Assembly (NCBI RefSeq): GCF_018398335.1
Contig: NZ_JAHBRX010000001.1
Span: 372,001-436,000, forward strand
Reading direction: 5' to 3'
Length of the DNA: 64,000 nucleotides
DNA from: Chelatococcus sp. HY11
Lineage (GTDB): Bacteria > Pseudomonadota > Alphaproteobacteria > Rhizobiales > Beijerinckiaceae
A model generated the notes under the pieces. The model was not told the DNA's origin. It saw only the letters and a list, made by a program, of their open reading frames with translations, and ran no database searches. Position 1 is the stretch's first letter, and each line of letters begins with the position of its first letter. This document shows positions 44,745 through 57,883 of the stretch, in pieces. A program made the translations under genes and the position numbers.

Positions 44745-45779
44745 ATGGCGCCCTCCGGTGTCGCCGGCTGGAGCGGGCCGTGGCGGCGTTTCGCGGTGAC
44801 TTTCATGGCCACCTCAGCGGCCGGCCTCGTGGGCGTCGCGGCGCTCCTCTTTCTGATCGATCCGTTCGATAGCGGCCGTTCGCCAGTCGCCCGCCCGCCC
44901 GGCGTTCCGGCTCCCGACGTTGAGACCTCGGCGACAAGCCGCCTCGAGAACGCCAGCCGTGGGCGCGATCATGCCTTCCAGGCCGCGATCATCGGCAATT
45001 CCCGGATTCAGGCGCTTGAGCCGGAGAATCTCAGTGACGCGACTGGAATCCCCTTCGTCTCGCTTGTGATCCAGGCCAGCCGCTCCCGTGAGCAACTTGC
45101 GGTGCTGGACTGGTTCATCCGGCATCGCGAGGCGCCCCCGAAAGCGATCATCATCGGGCTCGACATGCCGTGGTGCGACGACCGCGTCTCGATGAGCCCG
45201 ACCGATCCCTTTCCATTCTGGCTCTATGACCGGTCCCGCGTGGCCTATCTCGAAGGTCTTCTGCGCTATAGCGTGCTGGCGGAGTATGTTCCGCGCTATC
45301 TCGGCTATCTATTCGGCCTCAGGGATCGCGCACGTCCGGACGGCTATTGGGATTATGAACCGGTCTACAAGAAACTAGGCTATGACAGCCCCGAGCGGCG
45401 GCAGAAACTGCAGGGGCCCGACGCGGAAGTCGAGGTCAATCTCACGGGCCGGTTCGGGGCTGCGGAGGCCCTCGCGGAGCGCCTCGCCAATCTGCCGCCG
45501 GAGACCACCGTCTTTCTCGTCCGTCCGCCCGTCTACGTCACCGGACTTGGTGCGGCAGGGAGCGACCAGGCGAAGACCGACGCGGCTTGCCGGGCGGTCC
45601 ACGCGGCGTTGGCCGCGGGGCGGGCGAATACCTATCTGATCGACTGGCGCGTGGACCGGCCCGAGACCCGTAGTCCCGATGGCTTCATCGACCACACGCA
45701 CTATCGAAAGAGCGTCGCCCGGATGATCGAGGCAGAGATTGCCGCGATCCTGAAAAAGGTGCAGGCGCCGGGCTCCTGA
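44745..45779 (+). CDS. SGNH-like (AlgX/AlgJ-type) periplasmic protein, paralogue 1
   Basis: A 344-residue protein with one N-terminal TM anchor (SAAGLVGVAALLFLIDPF) and a periplasmic domain. The nucleophile block is IIGNSRIQAL (Ser) and the Asp-His block is DHTHYR near the C terminus, so an SGNH-type catalytic triad is probable. GGGGAGC precedes the ATG at 44745, 16 bp after the MBOAT stop. Longer frames starting inside the MBOAT gene (44694, 44703) are possible. It probably acts with the MBOAT as the acetyl-transferring partner. It is clearly homologous to the next gene. Confidence 0.82.
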   Translation: MAPSGVAGWSGPWRRFAVTFMATSAAGLVGVAALLFLIDPFDSGRSPVARPPGVPAPDVETSATSRLENASRGRDHAFQAAIIGNSRIQALEPENLSDATGIPFVSLVIQASRSREQLAVLDWFIRHREAPPKAIIIGLDMPWCDDRVSMSPTDPFPFWLYDRSRVAYLEGLLRYSVLAEYVPRYLGYLFGLRDRARPDGYWDYEPVYKKLGYDSPERRQKLQGPDAEVEVNLTGRFGAAEALAERLANLPPETTVFLVRPPVYVTGLGAAGSDQAKTDAACRAVHAALAAGRANTYLIDWRVDRPETRSPDGFIDHTHYRKSVARMIEAEIAAILKKVQAPGS

Positions 45780-45825
45780 CCGCATAGCGGTCAGGCGGTG
45801 CCGCCTTTCCTGGAAAGTAGAAGGC

Positions 45826-46896
45826 ATGCAGTTGACGGGTACAGAAGCGCAGAAGGAGAGAGTGGCCGGCATTGGGCGTCGCCTCGGGCTGCCGATGCGC
45901 GACGTCACGCCGGCGACCTGGCGGCGGTTCGTCGCCATATTCGCTGTTGGCGCCTTTGGGTTTTTGTTCGGCCTTCTTTCGCTGATGCTGCTGATTGATC
46001 CGTTCGACACCGGACGCTCGCCTATCCGCCTCAAGGAAGGCGTGCCGCAACAGGGACCGCGAACGGCCAATGTGAGCCGTGGCCGCGATCCGGCCTTCGA
46101 CTCGGCGATCATCGGCAATTCCCGCGTGCAGATGATCGACCCGGCCGTTCTGACCGCGGGGACCGGAATTCCCTTCGTTGCGCTTGTCGTCCAGGGCGGC
46201 CTGCCAAAGGAATTGCTGACGACATGGGACTGGTTCATGGCGCACCGCCAGAAACCACCGAAGGCCATGGTTCTCGGTATCGACGGCGTGTGGTGCTCGG
46301 ATGATCTGTCGAAACAGGCCAATCCGTTTCCTTACTGGCTCTACAGCCTCTCGACCCTGGATTATCTGCAGGGCCTCTTCCGATCCTCCTCGTTGAGTGG
46401 CCTGCGCAACTATTTCTCCTATGTGATCGGACAGCGACCGCAAGCGCCCCGCAACGGTTTCTGGAATTACGAGAGCGTCTATGGCGTCGGTACGCCGGAG
46501 CAACTGGCGCATATGCGAGGGGAACTCGACAAGCCGCAGGGCACGGCCGATGTCAATCTCGGCACCGATTTTCCGGCCGCCAGGGCGATCGCGGAGCGTC
46601 TCGCGGCGTTGCCGGCCGATACCACGGTCGTTCTCGTCCGCCCTCCCGTTTACATCACGGGGATGCCCGAGCAGGGGACGCCCGCGGCGGCGGCGGAGCC
46701 GGTTTGCCGAGACATCTTCGCCAAGCTCGCGGAGGAGCGTCCCAACACCCATATCGTCGATTGGCGCCTCGACCGTCCGGAGAATCGGGATCCCGGCAAT
46801 TTCTTCGATCACACCCACTATCGCAGGAGCCTGGCCGAGCGTCTGGAGGCAGAAATCGTCGCAATCATTGACGGAAAACGCGCCGCGCAGCCTTGA
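45826..46896 (+). CDS. SGNH-like (AlgX/AlgJ-type) periplasmic protein, paralogue 2
   Basis: A 356-residue paralogue of the preceding gene with the same plan: N-terminal TM (FVAIFAVGAFGFLFGLLSLM), LLIDPFDTGRSP, nucleophile block IIGNSRVQMI, LVRPPVYITGM and the Asp-His block DHTHYRRSLAERLEAEI. It arose by tandem duplication followed by considerable divergence, since only blocks around the motifs are alike. GAAGG lies before the ATG. Two copies may modify different positions or polymers, or form a heteromer; this cannot be decided from the sequence. Confidence 0.82.
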   Translation: MQLTGTEAQKERVAGIGRRLGLPMRDVTPATWRRFVAIFAVGAFGFLFGLLSLMLLIDPFDTGRSPIRLKEGVPQQGPRTANVSRGRDPAFDSAIIGNSRVQMIDPAVLTAGTGIPFVALVVQGGLPKELLTTWDWFMAHRQKPPKAMVLGIDGVWCSDDLSKQANPFPYWLYSLSTLDYLQGLFRSSSLSGLRNYFSYVIGQRPQAPRNGFWNYESVYGVGTPEQLAHMRGELDKPQGTADVNLGTDFPAARAIAERLAALPADTTVVLVRPPVYITGMPEQGTPAAAAEPVCRDIFAKLAEERPNTHIVDWRLDRPENRDPGNFFDHTHYRRSLAERLEAEIVAIIDGKRAAQP

Positions 46897-47095
46897 GCAG
46901 GGCCTGCGACAAGTTTTTAGAATCCGTTGATTTTCAAGGCCTTGATCGGGCTTCTGCCCAAAACGCGTCCAGCCGCTTAAAGTTTTTGCCACGCTGCACC
47001 AAAAGGTGACTGTAATCCGCGTTGTCGCCGGGGCCTTCGGCCGCTATATAGGCGGCGCCTCACGAGGGGCTCAGGGGATAAGAGCAAAGCCACGC

Positions 47096-47515
47096 ATGTC
47101 GGATATCGTAATCGACGAGAGCTACCGCCCGTCAGAAGACGAGCCGTTCATGAGCGAGCGTCAGCGAGAGTACTTTCGGCGCAAGCTCCTGAACTGGAAA
47201 GAGGACATCCTGCGGGAAAGCCGCGAGACGTTGGTCGCGCTGCAAAGCGAGAGTGAGAACCATCCGGACCTGGCCGATCGTGCCTCTTCGGAAACCGATC
47301 GGGCGATCGAACTCAGGGCCCGGGATCGACAGCGCAAGCTAATCGCCAAGATTGAGGCGGCGTTGTTGCGTATCGAAGACCTGTCCTATGGCTATTGCGA
47401 GGAGACCGGCGAGCCGATTTCCTTGAAGCGGCTGGAGGCGCGTCCCATAGCTACGCTTTCGCTGGAAGCACAGGAGCGCCACGAGCGCAACGAGCGCGTT
47501 TATCGCGACGACTGA
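47096..47515 (+). CDS. dksA: RNA polymerase-binding transcription factor DksA, zinc-finger-degenerate
   Basis: A 139-residue regulator that binds the RNA polymerase secondary channel and, with ppGpp, adjusts rRNA and biosynthetic promoters. The coiled-coil begins SERQREYFRRKLLNWKEDIL and the acidic tip is DLADRASSETDRA. The four-Cys zinc finger is reduced to a single Cys (YGYCEETGEPI); the positions of the other three hold Thr, Ala or Ser (ARPIATLSLEA). This zinc-free form is usual in alphaproteobacteria. The ATG at 47096 starts the conserved part; a longer frame to 47006 lacks support. Confidence 0.93.
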   Translation: MSDIVIDESYRPSEDEPFMSERQREYFRRKLLNWKEDILRESRETLVALQSESENHPDLADRASSETDRAIELRARDRQRKLIAKIEAALLRIEDLSYGYCEETGEPISLKRLEARPIATLSLEAQERHERNERVYRDD

Positions 47516-47573
47516 TTGTTGGGTGTTGCGCAGTGATCGGCCCTCACCCGCAGGGCTGGCGCTGTTTGCCGAC

Positions 47574-47618
47574 AAAAAAGAGGCGCCTCCGATGTCATCG
47601 GAAGCGCCTCTTTCTTTT
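47574..47618. terminator. Bidirectional terminator between dksA and the FliO-like gene
   Basis: Stem AAAGAGGCGC at 47577 pairs with GCGCCTCTTT at 47604 around an inner stem TCCGAT-GTC-ATCGGA. T-rich tails flank both sides (TTTCTTTTTC on plus, a T6 run on minus). It lies between convergent genes. Confidence 0.9.
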
Positions 47619-47684
47619 TCAATCGCTGGTGCGGCGCGCGCGGACGCGGACTGGCCAACCGCGTTCAGTGCTGTTCTGATGACG

Positions 47685-49088
47685 TTACCTGTTAGGCGGC
47701 GTGCGGCCCAGCAGGCGGGCGAATTCAGCCTCGATATCATCGACGGAAAATGGATCGACGGCAGGTTTCTGCGAGGCCGGCGCGGGGGCCTCACTTCCAA
47801 CGGACGCGGGCTCGCTCCTGGTGGGGGCTGGTTCCCTTGCCGGCGAGGGCGTGACCGGGAACGGCGGGGATGCTGGGGCCGGCTGCTGTGGCGCGGCAGG
47901 CTTTTCGGGAGACGTCGTTGTCGCGCCTGGCTCCGCGGCAGGTGGCCGCTTCATCATCGCGGACAACTGATCCCAGGGCGCGTTTGGGGCCGTGGAACGG
48001 GGGCGTGTCGGCGCGGCCGGGGGGGGCAGCGGGGACGGGGATACGGGCTCGCCTGGGCCGGCGGCCGCAGTGCCGGATGGCATACCGCCCGAACGTGACG
48101 GTGGCGGCGGAACCGGAGGAATGGCGGAAGGGCCAGTGGGGGCTTGCGGCGTGGATGCTTGTGGCGCGGGGGCTTGTGGCGTGGATGCCGCGGGCGTGGC
48201 CGGCCGTGCTGCGGAGAACGGGCGTTGGAGTGCCTGCTCCAGTTCGCGGGCCATGGCCGAAATCGGCTCGGAATCAGACGTCGCAGGCTCTGCCTTGGCG
48301 GGCGTAGCCTTCACGGCCTCGGGCCGAGGAGACAGCGGCTTCTCCGCAAGCGGCGTCGTGACCGGGCGAGGCGGCGTCGCGGGATCCATCGGCCGCGTGG
48401 CTGCCACGGGCCGCGGCGGCGGAACAGGCCTGGCGGTCAGATTCCCGATGTCGGTCTGAGGCGGTCGCTCTCCAGAGGCCTTCTCGGCCGCTGGGGCCGC
48501 TTCACGCCTGAACATTCCCAGAGGATCGCGCGACTGAGGATCCCGTGATTCGGGATCACGCGGCGGCGGCATGGGTGCGAGTTGGGCAGGCTTGCGCCGG
48601 TCAGCCACGCCGGCCTGGCGTGGGTCCGGCGGAGGAGGAAGCCGCGCTTCGCTCCGGCGCTGCTGGACGGCCACCTCGGCGGGTGCCTCGGCGCCCGGGA
48701 GGGCAGCCGCCAGGGCAACATCCAGCGGAAGCTGGGTCGCCTCGTCAATGGCTTGCTGCAGGTTGCCGACAGGCGAGAGCGCGCGCTGCCCACCGCGCAG
48801 GATTCCGCTTTCGACGACGATATCGGTTGGCCCGCCGACCATGACGAGATGCTCGACATTGTCGCGCCGCAGCAAAATCAATTGTCGCCGCTGATCGAGA
48901 TCGAAGGTGTCGACCACAGCAAGACGGGGCTGTCTGCTCCTGGAAGACGCATGATTCGCGCCTCCGGCGCGGGGCGCGGTAATGCGACGCAGGACGACAG
49001 CAAAGGCGACCAGAAGCGCGAAAATAATGATCAGCGCGATAAGGTATTGAACCGCCGCTGAAATCTCTAAGCCGAAAAAGGACTGCAC
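47685..49088 (-). CDS. FliO-like membrane protein with long Pro/Ala-rich tail
   Basis: A 467-residue protein. It has a short N terminus, one TM helix (residues about 13-35, VQYLIALIIIFALLVAFAVV) and a FliO-like domain (about 50-100: LAVVDTFDLDQRRQLILLRR, DNVEHLVMVGGPTDIVVE). About 330 residues of Pro, Ala and charge follow, including short tandem repeats (RDPESRDPQSRDP; STPQAPAPQASTPQAP), and the end is a possible amphipathic helix DDIEAEFARLLG. FliO helps assemble the flagellar export gate, but no other flagellar genes are here. GTG start with GGGAGA upstream. A canonical CtrA-type site lies 82 bp ahead of it. Confidence 0.78.
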   Translation of the reverse strand: MQSFFGLEISAAVQYLIALIIIFALLVAFAVVLRRITAPRAGGANHASSRSRQPRLAVVDTFDLDQRRQLILLRRDNVEHLVMVGGPTDIVVESGILRGGQRALSPVGNLQQAIDEATQLPLDVALAAALPGAEAPAEVAVQQRRSEARLPPPPDPRQAGVADRRKPAQLAPMPPPRDPESRDPQSRDPLGMFRREAAPAAEKASGERPPQTDIGNLTARPVPPPRPVAATRPMDPATPPRPVTTPLAEKPLSPRPEAVKATPAKAEPATSDSEPISAMARELEQALQRPFSAARPATPAASTPQAPAPQASTPQAPTGPSAIPPVPPPPSRSGGMPSGTAAAGPGEPVSPSPLPPPAAPTRPRSTAPNAPWDQLSAMMKRPPAAEPGATTTSPEKPAAPQQPAPASPPFPVTPSPAREPAPTRSEPASVGSEAPAPASQKPAVDPFSVDDIEAEFARLLGRTPPNR

Positions 49089-49169
49089 CTCACGTCTCCC
49101 GTTGGTCCCACCACCGACATGCGGGGATACTTCGAGACGTTGTCACAGTACGGTTTTTGCGGCGCAAGG

Positions 49170-49184
49170 TTAACCCGCGGTTAA
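49170..49184 (-). promoter_or_regulatory. Canonical CtrA-type box upstream of the FliO-like gene
   Basis: Read on the minus strand the site is TTAA-CCGCGGG-TTAA followed at once by C, which matches the full consensus TTAA-N7-TTAAC. On the plus strand it is TTAA-CCCGCGG-TTAA. It is 82 bp before the FliO-like GTG and about 400 bp before cckA in the divergent spacer. CtrA control of flagellar genes is well known in alphaproteobacteria; binding here is predicted only. Confidence 0.65.
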
Positions 49185-49590
49185 TGCAAACCACATAGAT
49201 TTTTGCCACGTCATCACCGCGCGCTGGCGCTTATGGGCGCAAACGGGCACAAAGCGGACGGACGCGCCAGAGCATGATCGGGAACGGGTCGCGATCAGGA
49301 TGGAGGGACCAGCCTCGCCTCGTGACTGGATCACGGTCCTGGTCGAGCGCGGCTTGCGCGGCCTGGGCGTTGCCGTGTCCGGCAGGCCGCCGGGCCGGAC
49401 GGGGCAGCGAGTGATGGGGTGCCGGAGCTCTTTCGTGCGGCTTCCTGTCCAGCGGCGGGGCTTGGCTTTGGGGGCTAGACACGATGATCCTGCCCATTCA
49501 TTGGAATAGGGTCCTCATGGGCAGGCGCCTCGAGGGCAGGGGAAGGGCTGGTGTGTCCAGCGCGCGCGATTGCGTACGAAAGGTCCGGGA
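49185..49590. other. Spacer upstream of cckA, no gene recognised
   Basis: About 400 bp of GC-rich sequence between the CtrA-type site and the cckA start. It holds GAGCATGATC near 49270, which resembles one arm of a common Rhizobiales intergenic palindrome but lacks a clear partner arm. The cckA promoter must be in this stretch. Confidence 0.4.
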
Positions 49591-52119
49591 ATGAGCGATA
49601 CGAGCGTGAACAGGTCGATCGACCGATCTGATCGCCCGGGCCATGCCGGCTTCGTCCTCCTGCTCGCTGTCGTCCTGATTGGCGCGGTAGTCGCCTTGAG
49701 CTTCGTCGCCAGTGACGCGGCGCAGCCGCTCATCGTGGGCTTCCTCGCGATTCTCGCCATGGTCGGCGTGTTCAGCCTGTTCGGCCTCGCCATCGGCTTC
49801 GTGCAGCTCACCGGTCGGGGCGCACGCAACGACTTGACCAAGCACCTCGTCGACACCGCGCCCGAGGGGATCATCGTCGTTGGTCCCGACAGCCGCGTGA
49901 CCTATGCGAACGAGGCTTACCTGATGCTGTCCGGCACCGCCAAGGGTGGGGATGTGCGCATCGTCGAGCGGCTCTTCTCGGGCAGCGCCGAGGTATCGGA
50001 GGCCATCTATCGCCTGGCCCAGGCGGCTCGCGAATCCCGCGCCGCCACGGAAGAAATCCGGCTCCAGCCCGGCCTGACGGGCAACGACGCGGGCTGGTAC
50101 CGGGTACGCGTGCGCCCGCTGCCGCGCCCCGGCAGCCGCGCGGCGACGGTCTGGAGCGTCGTGGACGTGACCCGGGACCGCGAGCGCCAGGAGAACGTGT
50201 TCCAGGAGCTGCAGCACGCCATCGATTATCTCGACCATGCGCCGGCGGGCTTCCTCTCCGTCGATGCAGCGGGTGACATCGTTTATATGAATGCGACGCT
50301 CGCGACCTGGCTGGAGCATGATCTCGCGCAGGTCGGATCGGGCGGGCTGAAGCTGGGAGATGTCGCTCCGGCCAATGCGGCGGCGCTGATTACCGCCGTC
50401 AAGGGCGCGCCGGGCGACGTCCATACCGAGATCCTCGACGTCGATCTGCGGCGGCGGGGCGGGAAGTCCCTGCCGGTGCGGCTTTTCCATCGTGTCGCCA
50501 TCGGCGCCGACGGCGCCATCGGACCATCGCGCACGCTCGTGCTCAACCGATCACCGGGTGAGGACGTCGCCGAGGGGCTGCGCGCCGCGGAGGTCCGTTT
50601 CGCGCGCTTCTTCAACAATACACCCGTCGCCATCGCCACCGTAAGCCGGCATGGCGCGATCACCGGCTCGAATGGCTCATTCGCGCGCCTGTTCGGCTCG
50701 GCGCTCGCCAGGAGCGAGGGGGGCGGGGAGCGCTCGCTGTTCGAGATGGTCGTGGAGCGCGATCGCGAAGCGCTCGGCAATGCGCTGTCCGCCGCCGCCG
50801 CCGGCCGCGACGAGATCGCGCCGATTGAGGCGACCGTCGATGGCGAAGGCGGGCGCTCGGCCCGGCTCTACATCACCGGGGTCGAGGATACGGAGGGGGA
50901 TGGCGCCGGCGAAGTCGCCATCATCTACGCGCTGGAGACCACCGAGCAGCGGGTGCTGGAAGCCCAGTTCGCCCAGGCGCAGAAGATGCAGGCGGTGGGC
51001 CAGCTCGCCGGCGGCGTGGCGCATGATTTCAACAACGTGCTGCAGGCGATCATCGGTTATTCCGACCTCCTCCTCGCCAACCATCGCCCGACCGATCCCT
51101 CGTTCCAGGACATCATGCAGATTAAGCAGAACGCCAACCGGGCCGCGAGCCTGGTGCGGCAGCTGCTGGCCTTTTCCCGTCGCCAGACCTTGCGACCACA
51201 GGTGATCCAGCTTGGCGACAGTCTGTCGGATCTGTCGCTCCTCCTGAAACGGCTCCTCGGCGAGCATGTGACGCTCGATCTGCACCATGGTCGCGACCTC
51301 TGGCTGGTCAAGGCCGATGTCAACCAGTTCGAGCAGGTGGTGGTCAATCTTGCGGTCAATGCCCGCGACGCCATGACCGATGGCGGAACCCTCACCATCC
51401 GCACCGCGAACGTCTCGGCGGCCGACAGCGAAAAGCTCGGCGAAAAATCCATGCCCGTGGCGGATTACGTGCTGATCGAGGTGGCCGACACCGGCACGGG
51501 CATTCCGGCCGATGTGATCGACAAGATTTTCGAGCCGTTCTTCACCACCAAGGAGATCGGCAAGGGAACCGGGCTTGGGCTCTCGACGGTCTATGGCATC
51601 GTCAAGCAGACCGGGGGTTACATCTTCTGCCACAGCGAACCGGGCGTCGGCACGACATTCTCGATCTTCCTGCCGCGCCATCAGCCGGTTGTCGTGGAAG
51701 AGCCCGTCAAGATCCAGCCCGGCAAGGCGCAGATGCCGGACCTCACCGGGCGCGGCACGATCCTTCTGGTCGAGGACGAGGAGGCGGTGCGCGCTTTTGC
51801 GGCGCGCGCTCTCGCCACACGCGGCTATACTGTGCTGGAGGCCGCATCCGGTCGCGAGGCGCTGGCCGTCATCGACGAGCGCGCGGCGCCCATCGATCTC
51901 GTGGTCTCCGACGTGGTGATGCCGGAAATGGATGGCCCGACCCTTCTCGGCGAGCTGCGCGGACGGCAATCCGATCTGAAGGTCATCTTCGTGTCCGGCT
52001 ATGCCGAAGATGCCTTCAAGAAGCACCTGCCGGAGGGCGAGGACTTCACCTTCCTGCCGAAGCCCTTCAGCCTCAAGCAGCTCATCGAGGCTGTGAAGGG
52101 CGCGATGGTCGGCCGCTGA
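49591..52119 (+). CDS. cckA: Cell-cycle hybrid histidine kinase CckA
   Basis: Membrane-bound master kinase that, through ChpT, phosphorylates CtrA and CpdR. It is 842 residues. Two TM helices lie in residues about 19-72. PAS regions follow at about 85-200 ([20 protein letters not shown]), 205-320 ([20 protein letters not shown]) and 333-455. The HisKA/HATPase core has His478 in [11 protein letters not shown], the ATP lid [14 protein letters not shown] and a C-terminal receiver with Asp774 in [13 protein letters not shown]. This TM-PAS-PAS-HK-REC order is diagnostic of CckA. The ATG at 49591 is preceded by AAAGG; a TTG frame to 49570 adds seven residues. Confidence 0.96.
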   Translation: MSDTSVNRSIDRSDRPGHAGFVLLLAVVLIGAVVALSFVASDAAQPLIVGFLAILAMVGVFSLFGLAIGFVQLTGRGARNDLTKHLVDTAPEGIIVVGPDSRVTYANEAYLMLSGTAKGGDVRIVERLFSGSAEVSEAIYRLAQAARESRAATEEIRLQPGLTGNDAGWYRVRVRPLPRPGSRAATVWSVVDVTRDRERQENVFQELQHAIDYLDHAPAGFLSVDAAGDIVYMNATLATWLEHDLAQVGSGGLKLGDVAPANAAALITAVKGAPGDVHTEILDVDLRRRGGKSLPVRLFHRVAIGADGAIGPSRTLVLNRSPGEDVAEGLRAAEVRFARFFNNTPVAIATVSRHGAITGSNGSFARLFGSALARSEGGGERSLFEMVVERDREALGNALSAAAAGRDEIAPIEATVDGEGGRSARLYITGVEDTEGDGAGEVAIIYALETTEQRVLEAQFAQAQKMQAVGQLAGGVAHDFNNVLQAIIGYSDLLLANHRPTDPSFQDIMQIKQNANRAASLVRQLLAFSRRQTLRPQVIQLGDSLSDLSLLLKRLLGEHVTLDLHHGRDLWLVKADVNQFEQVVVNLAVNARDAMTDGGTLTIRTANVSAADSEKLGEKSMPVADYVLIEVADTGTGIPADVIDKIFEPFFTTKEIGKGTGLGLSTVYGIVKQTGGYIFCHSEPGVGTTFSIFLPRHQPVVVEEPVKIQPGKAQMPDLTGRGTILLVEDEEAVRAFAARALATRGYTVLEAASGREALAVIDERAAPIDLVVSDVVMPEMDGPTLLGELRGRQSDLKVIFVSGYAEDAFKKHLPEGEDFTFLPKPFSLKQLIEAVKGAMVGR

Positions 52120-52154
52120 TCGGGCCATGTGGAGCGAGAAAGGTTGCCGAAGCC

Positions 52155-53243
52155 ATGACCTCGGAGCGTAGCACCGCGCGGAAACTCGACACGATCGCCG
52201 TGGTCGGGGCAGGGGCATGGGGTACCGCGCTCGCCATGACCGCGCTCCGCGCCGGACGATCCGTGCGCCTCTGGGCGCGTGAGGCGGAGGTCGTCGCGAG
52301 CATTCGCGAGAACCGTGAGAACACGCTCTTCCTGCCGGGCCATCACATCCCTGAGGCGGTTTCCGTGGACAGCGATCTCGCGGCCGTCGTTGTCGGCGCC
52401 GACGTCGTGCTCATCGTCGTGCCCTCGCAGTTTCTGCGCAAGACGGCCGAGGCGCTGCGTCCGCATCTTACGCCGGGGACGCCGGTCGTCATCTGCGCGA
52501 AGGGGATCGAGCGCGGCAGCGGGCTCCTGCTCGCCACAGTCGTCGAGGAAGCCTTGCCCGGCCATGCGCTCGCCGTGCTGTCGGGGCCAACCTTCGCGGG
52601 AGAAGTGGCGGCCGGCATGCCGACCGCGATAACGGTTGCCTCCACCGACGCGGCCGCTGATCCCAAGGCATCGCTCGCGGCGGCGGTCGCGGTCGCCCTC
52701 GGGACCCAGGCCTTCCGTCCCTATGTGTCCGACGATGTCGTGGGGGTGGAGGTCGGCGGCGCGGTGAAGAACGTGCTGGCGATAGCCTGCGGCATCGCCA
52801 CCGGGCTCGGCTTTGGCGCGAATACGCGGGCGGCGCTGATCACGCGCGGGCTGGACGAGATCAAGGGACTGGCGGAAGCATTGGGGGGGCGCCGGGACAC
52901 GGTGACGGGTCTGTCCGGCATCGGCGATCTCACCCTGACCTGTTCCAGCGAACAATCCCGCAACATGCGCTATGGCATGGGTCTCGCGACCGGGCGGTCG
53001 GCGAGCGAGATATTCGGCGGACGGCCGGTGGTGGTGGAGGGCGTCGAGAACGCCCAGTCCGTGACGGATCTGGCGCGCAGCCTGAATGTCGACATGCCCA
53101 TCTGCGAGGCGGTGCGGGCCGTGGTGCTGGACGGGCAGCCCATTGCCGATGTCATGGCCGCCCTGCTGACACGTCCGTTCCGGGCCGAGCCCCATGGCAT
53201 GGATCTCAGCCTCACGCATAGGCCACCCGACCGGAACGGCTGA
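52155..53243 (+). CDS. gpsA: Glycerol-3-phosphate dehydrogenase [NAD(P)+] GpsA
   Basis: Makes sn-glycerol-3-phosphate from DHAP for phospholipid synthesis. The 362 residues hold the NAD(P) motif VVGAGAWGTALAM, the catalytic Lys in EVGGAVKNVLAIACG and the substrate region GLSGIGDLTLTCSSEQSRN. The N terminus carries about ten extra polar residues before the Rossmann strand and the C terminus about 20. It follows cckA by 35 bp and may be co-transcribed with it. Confidence 0.96.
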   Translation: MTSERSTARKLDTIAVVGAGAWGTALAMTALRAGRSVRLWAREAEVVASIRENRENTLFLPGHHIPEAVSVDSDLAAVVVGADVVLIVVPSQFLRKTAEALRPHLTPGTPVVICAKGIERGSGLLLATVVEEALPGHALAVLSGPTFAGEVAAGMPTAITVASTDAAADPKASLAAAVAVALGTQAFRPYVSDDVVGVEVGGAVKNVLAIACGIATGLGFGANTRAALITRGLDEIKGLAEALGGRRDTVTGLSGIGDLTLTCSSEQSRNMRYGMGLATGRSASEIFGGRPVVVEGVENAQSVTDLARSLNVDMPICEAVRAVVLDGQPIADVMAALLTRPFRAEPHGMDLSLTHRPPDRNG

Positions 53244-53437
53244 GTTCGTTCAACAGCCAGACTTGCTGTCTCGGCGGATCAGCCGGTTGGAAACCAGCTG
53301 CCGCCTTAATTTGCCGCCCTTGGCGCCTTTTTCCTCGCAATCTCAACGGCACCGACCATGCTGCCACAATGGTGCTCGCCAGTTGCGCCCGCGCGGATCC
53401 AGCATGAATCCTCTTGAATCTCGCGCCCGCGCGATGA

Positions 53438-53452
53438 GAACAAAAAAAGAAC
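53438..53452. promoter_or_regulatory. LexA (SOS) box upstream of recA
   Basis: GAAC-AAAAAAA-GAAC is an exact match to the alphaproteobacterial SOS box (GAAC-N7-GAAC, or GTTC-N7-GTTC on the other strand). It is 124 bp before the recA ATG. LexA repression relieved on DNA damage is the expected control. Confidence 0.88.
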
Positions 53453-53462
53453 TTGCCGCTGA

Positions 53463-53477
53463 GAACAAAAAGAGTAC
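53463..53477. promoter_or_regulatory. Second, degenerate LexA box upstream of recA
   Basis: GAAC-AAAAAGA-GTAC differs from the SOS consensus at one base (GTAC for GAAC) and starts 25 bp after the start of the first box. It could bind a second LexA dimer weakly or be a decayed copy. Confidence 0.5.
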
Positions 53478-53575
53478 ATTTTGGGGGCGCGTTGGATTGC
53501 CCACAAGCTCTCGTCAAGCGCTGACCGCCTAAGCGTTGAGTTTCAATCTCGCCTCATGCCATAAGGACGACAGTG

Positions 53576-54661
<1,086 letters not shown>

Positions 54662-54671
54662 TCGGCTGCCC

Positions 54672-54961
54672 GACCTGTGCGCGGGGCTACGCGACTGAGA
54701 AAGGCCCTTGTTAGCGGGGCGCATCTTTGTCGCGGTGTTGCGCGATGGTCGCGTTTTCAGCGGTTCGCAGATCACAATGCGAAGTAGACTATCGAGCCTA
54801 TCGACAGGTTGACGCTGGCGCTCTAGAAACACCGGCTGTTGCCAAGCTCATCGCTTTCCCCGTAAGTCCGCTTTTCGGGCGGGGCCTTGCCCTCGAAAGA
54901 ATGCCTGGCAGTGAGAAGGCGGCGCGAGGCGTGCCGTCGCTGGTGTGCGGATGTGGACCGA
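54672..54961. other. Spacer between recA and alaS, no gene recognised
   Basis: About 290 bp likely to hold the alaS promoter. No attenuator, T-box or small gene was recognised. A frame in phase with alaS reaches back to 54887 but lacks a good ribosome site. Confidence 0.45.
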
Positions 54962-57616
<2,655 letters not shown>

Positions 57617-57715
57617 GCATTTTCGCGCGAAGTGGAAACCGGTTCGCGCGAGGGCAATGCGTGGAAACGAAAAGCCAGGGCATTTTCGATGAACCGGATT
57701 TACCGGAAGTGATCT
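57617..57715. repeat. Intergenic palindromes of Rhizobiales mosaic-element type, copy 2
   Basis: Part one (57617-57660) is an imperfect palindrome starting GCATTTTCGCGCG and ending GGGCAATGC, with ACCGGTTCGCG in the centre. Part two (about 57680-57715) has GCATTTTCGATG and paired ACCGG/CCGG arms ending in GTGATC. Such GCATTTTCG ... CCGGTTCGCG elements are scattered between genes in many Rhizobiales. They sit just after the alaS stop and may end or stabilise its mRNA. Confidence 0.7.
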
Positions 57716-57883
57716 TGTCCGGGCGCTGCGCCTCAAGTTGCGACTGAGCGCGGGGCAGGCGCATGCTTCGCGAGATCATCACGAAGTATGAGGCCCCACG
57801 CATGCGCGCTACGTTTCTCGCGGCGCGACGGTGCCCCTTGGGCTTCGGCCGGTCCCTTGAAAGACAGAAGCGGGCATTGCCGA

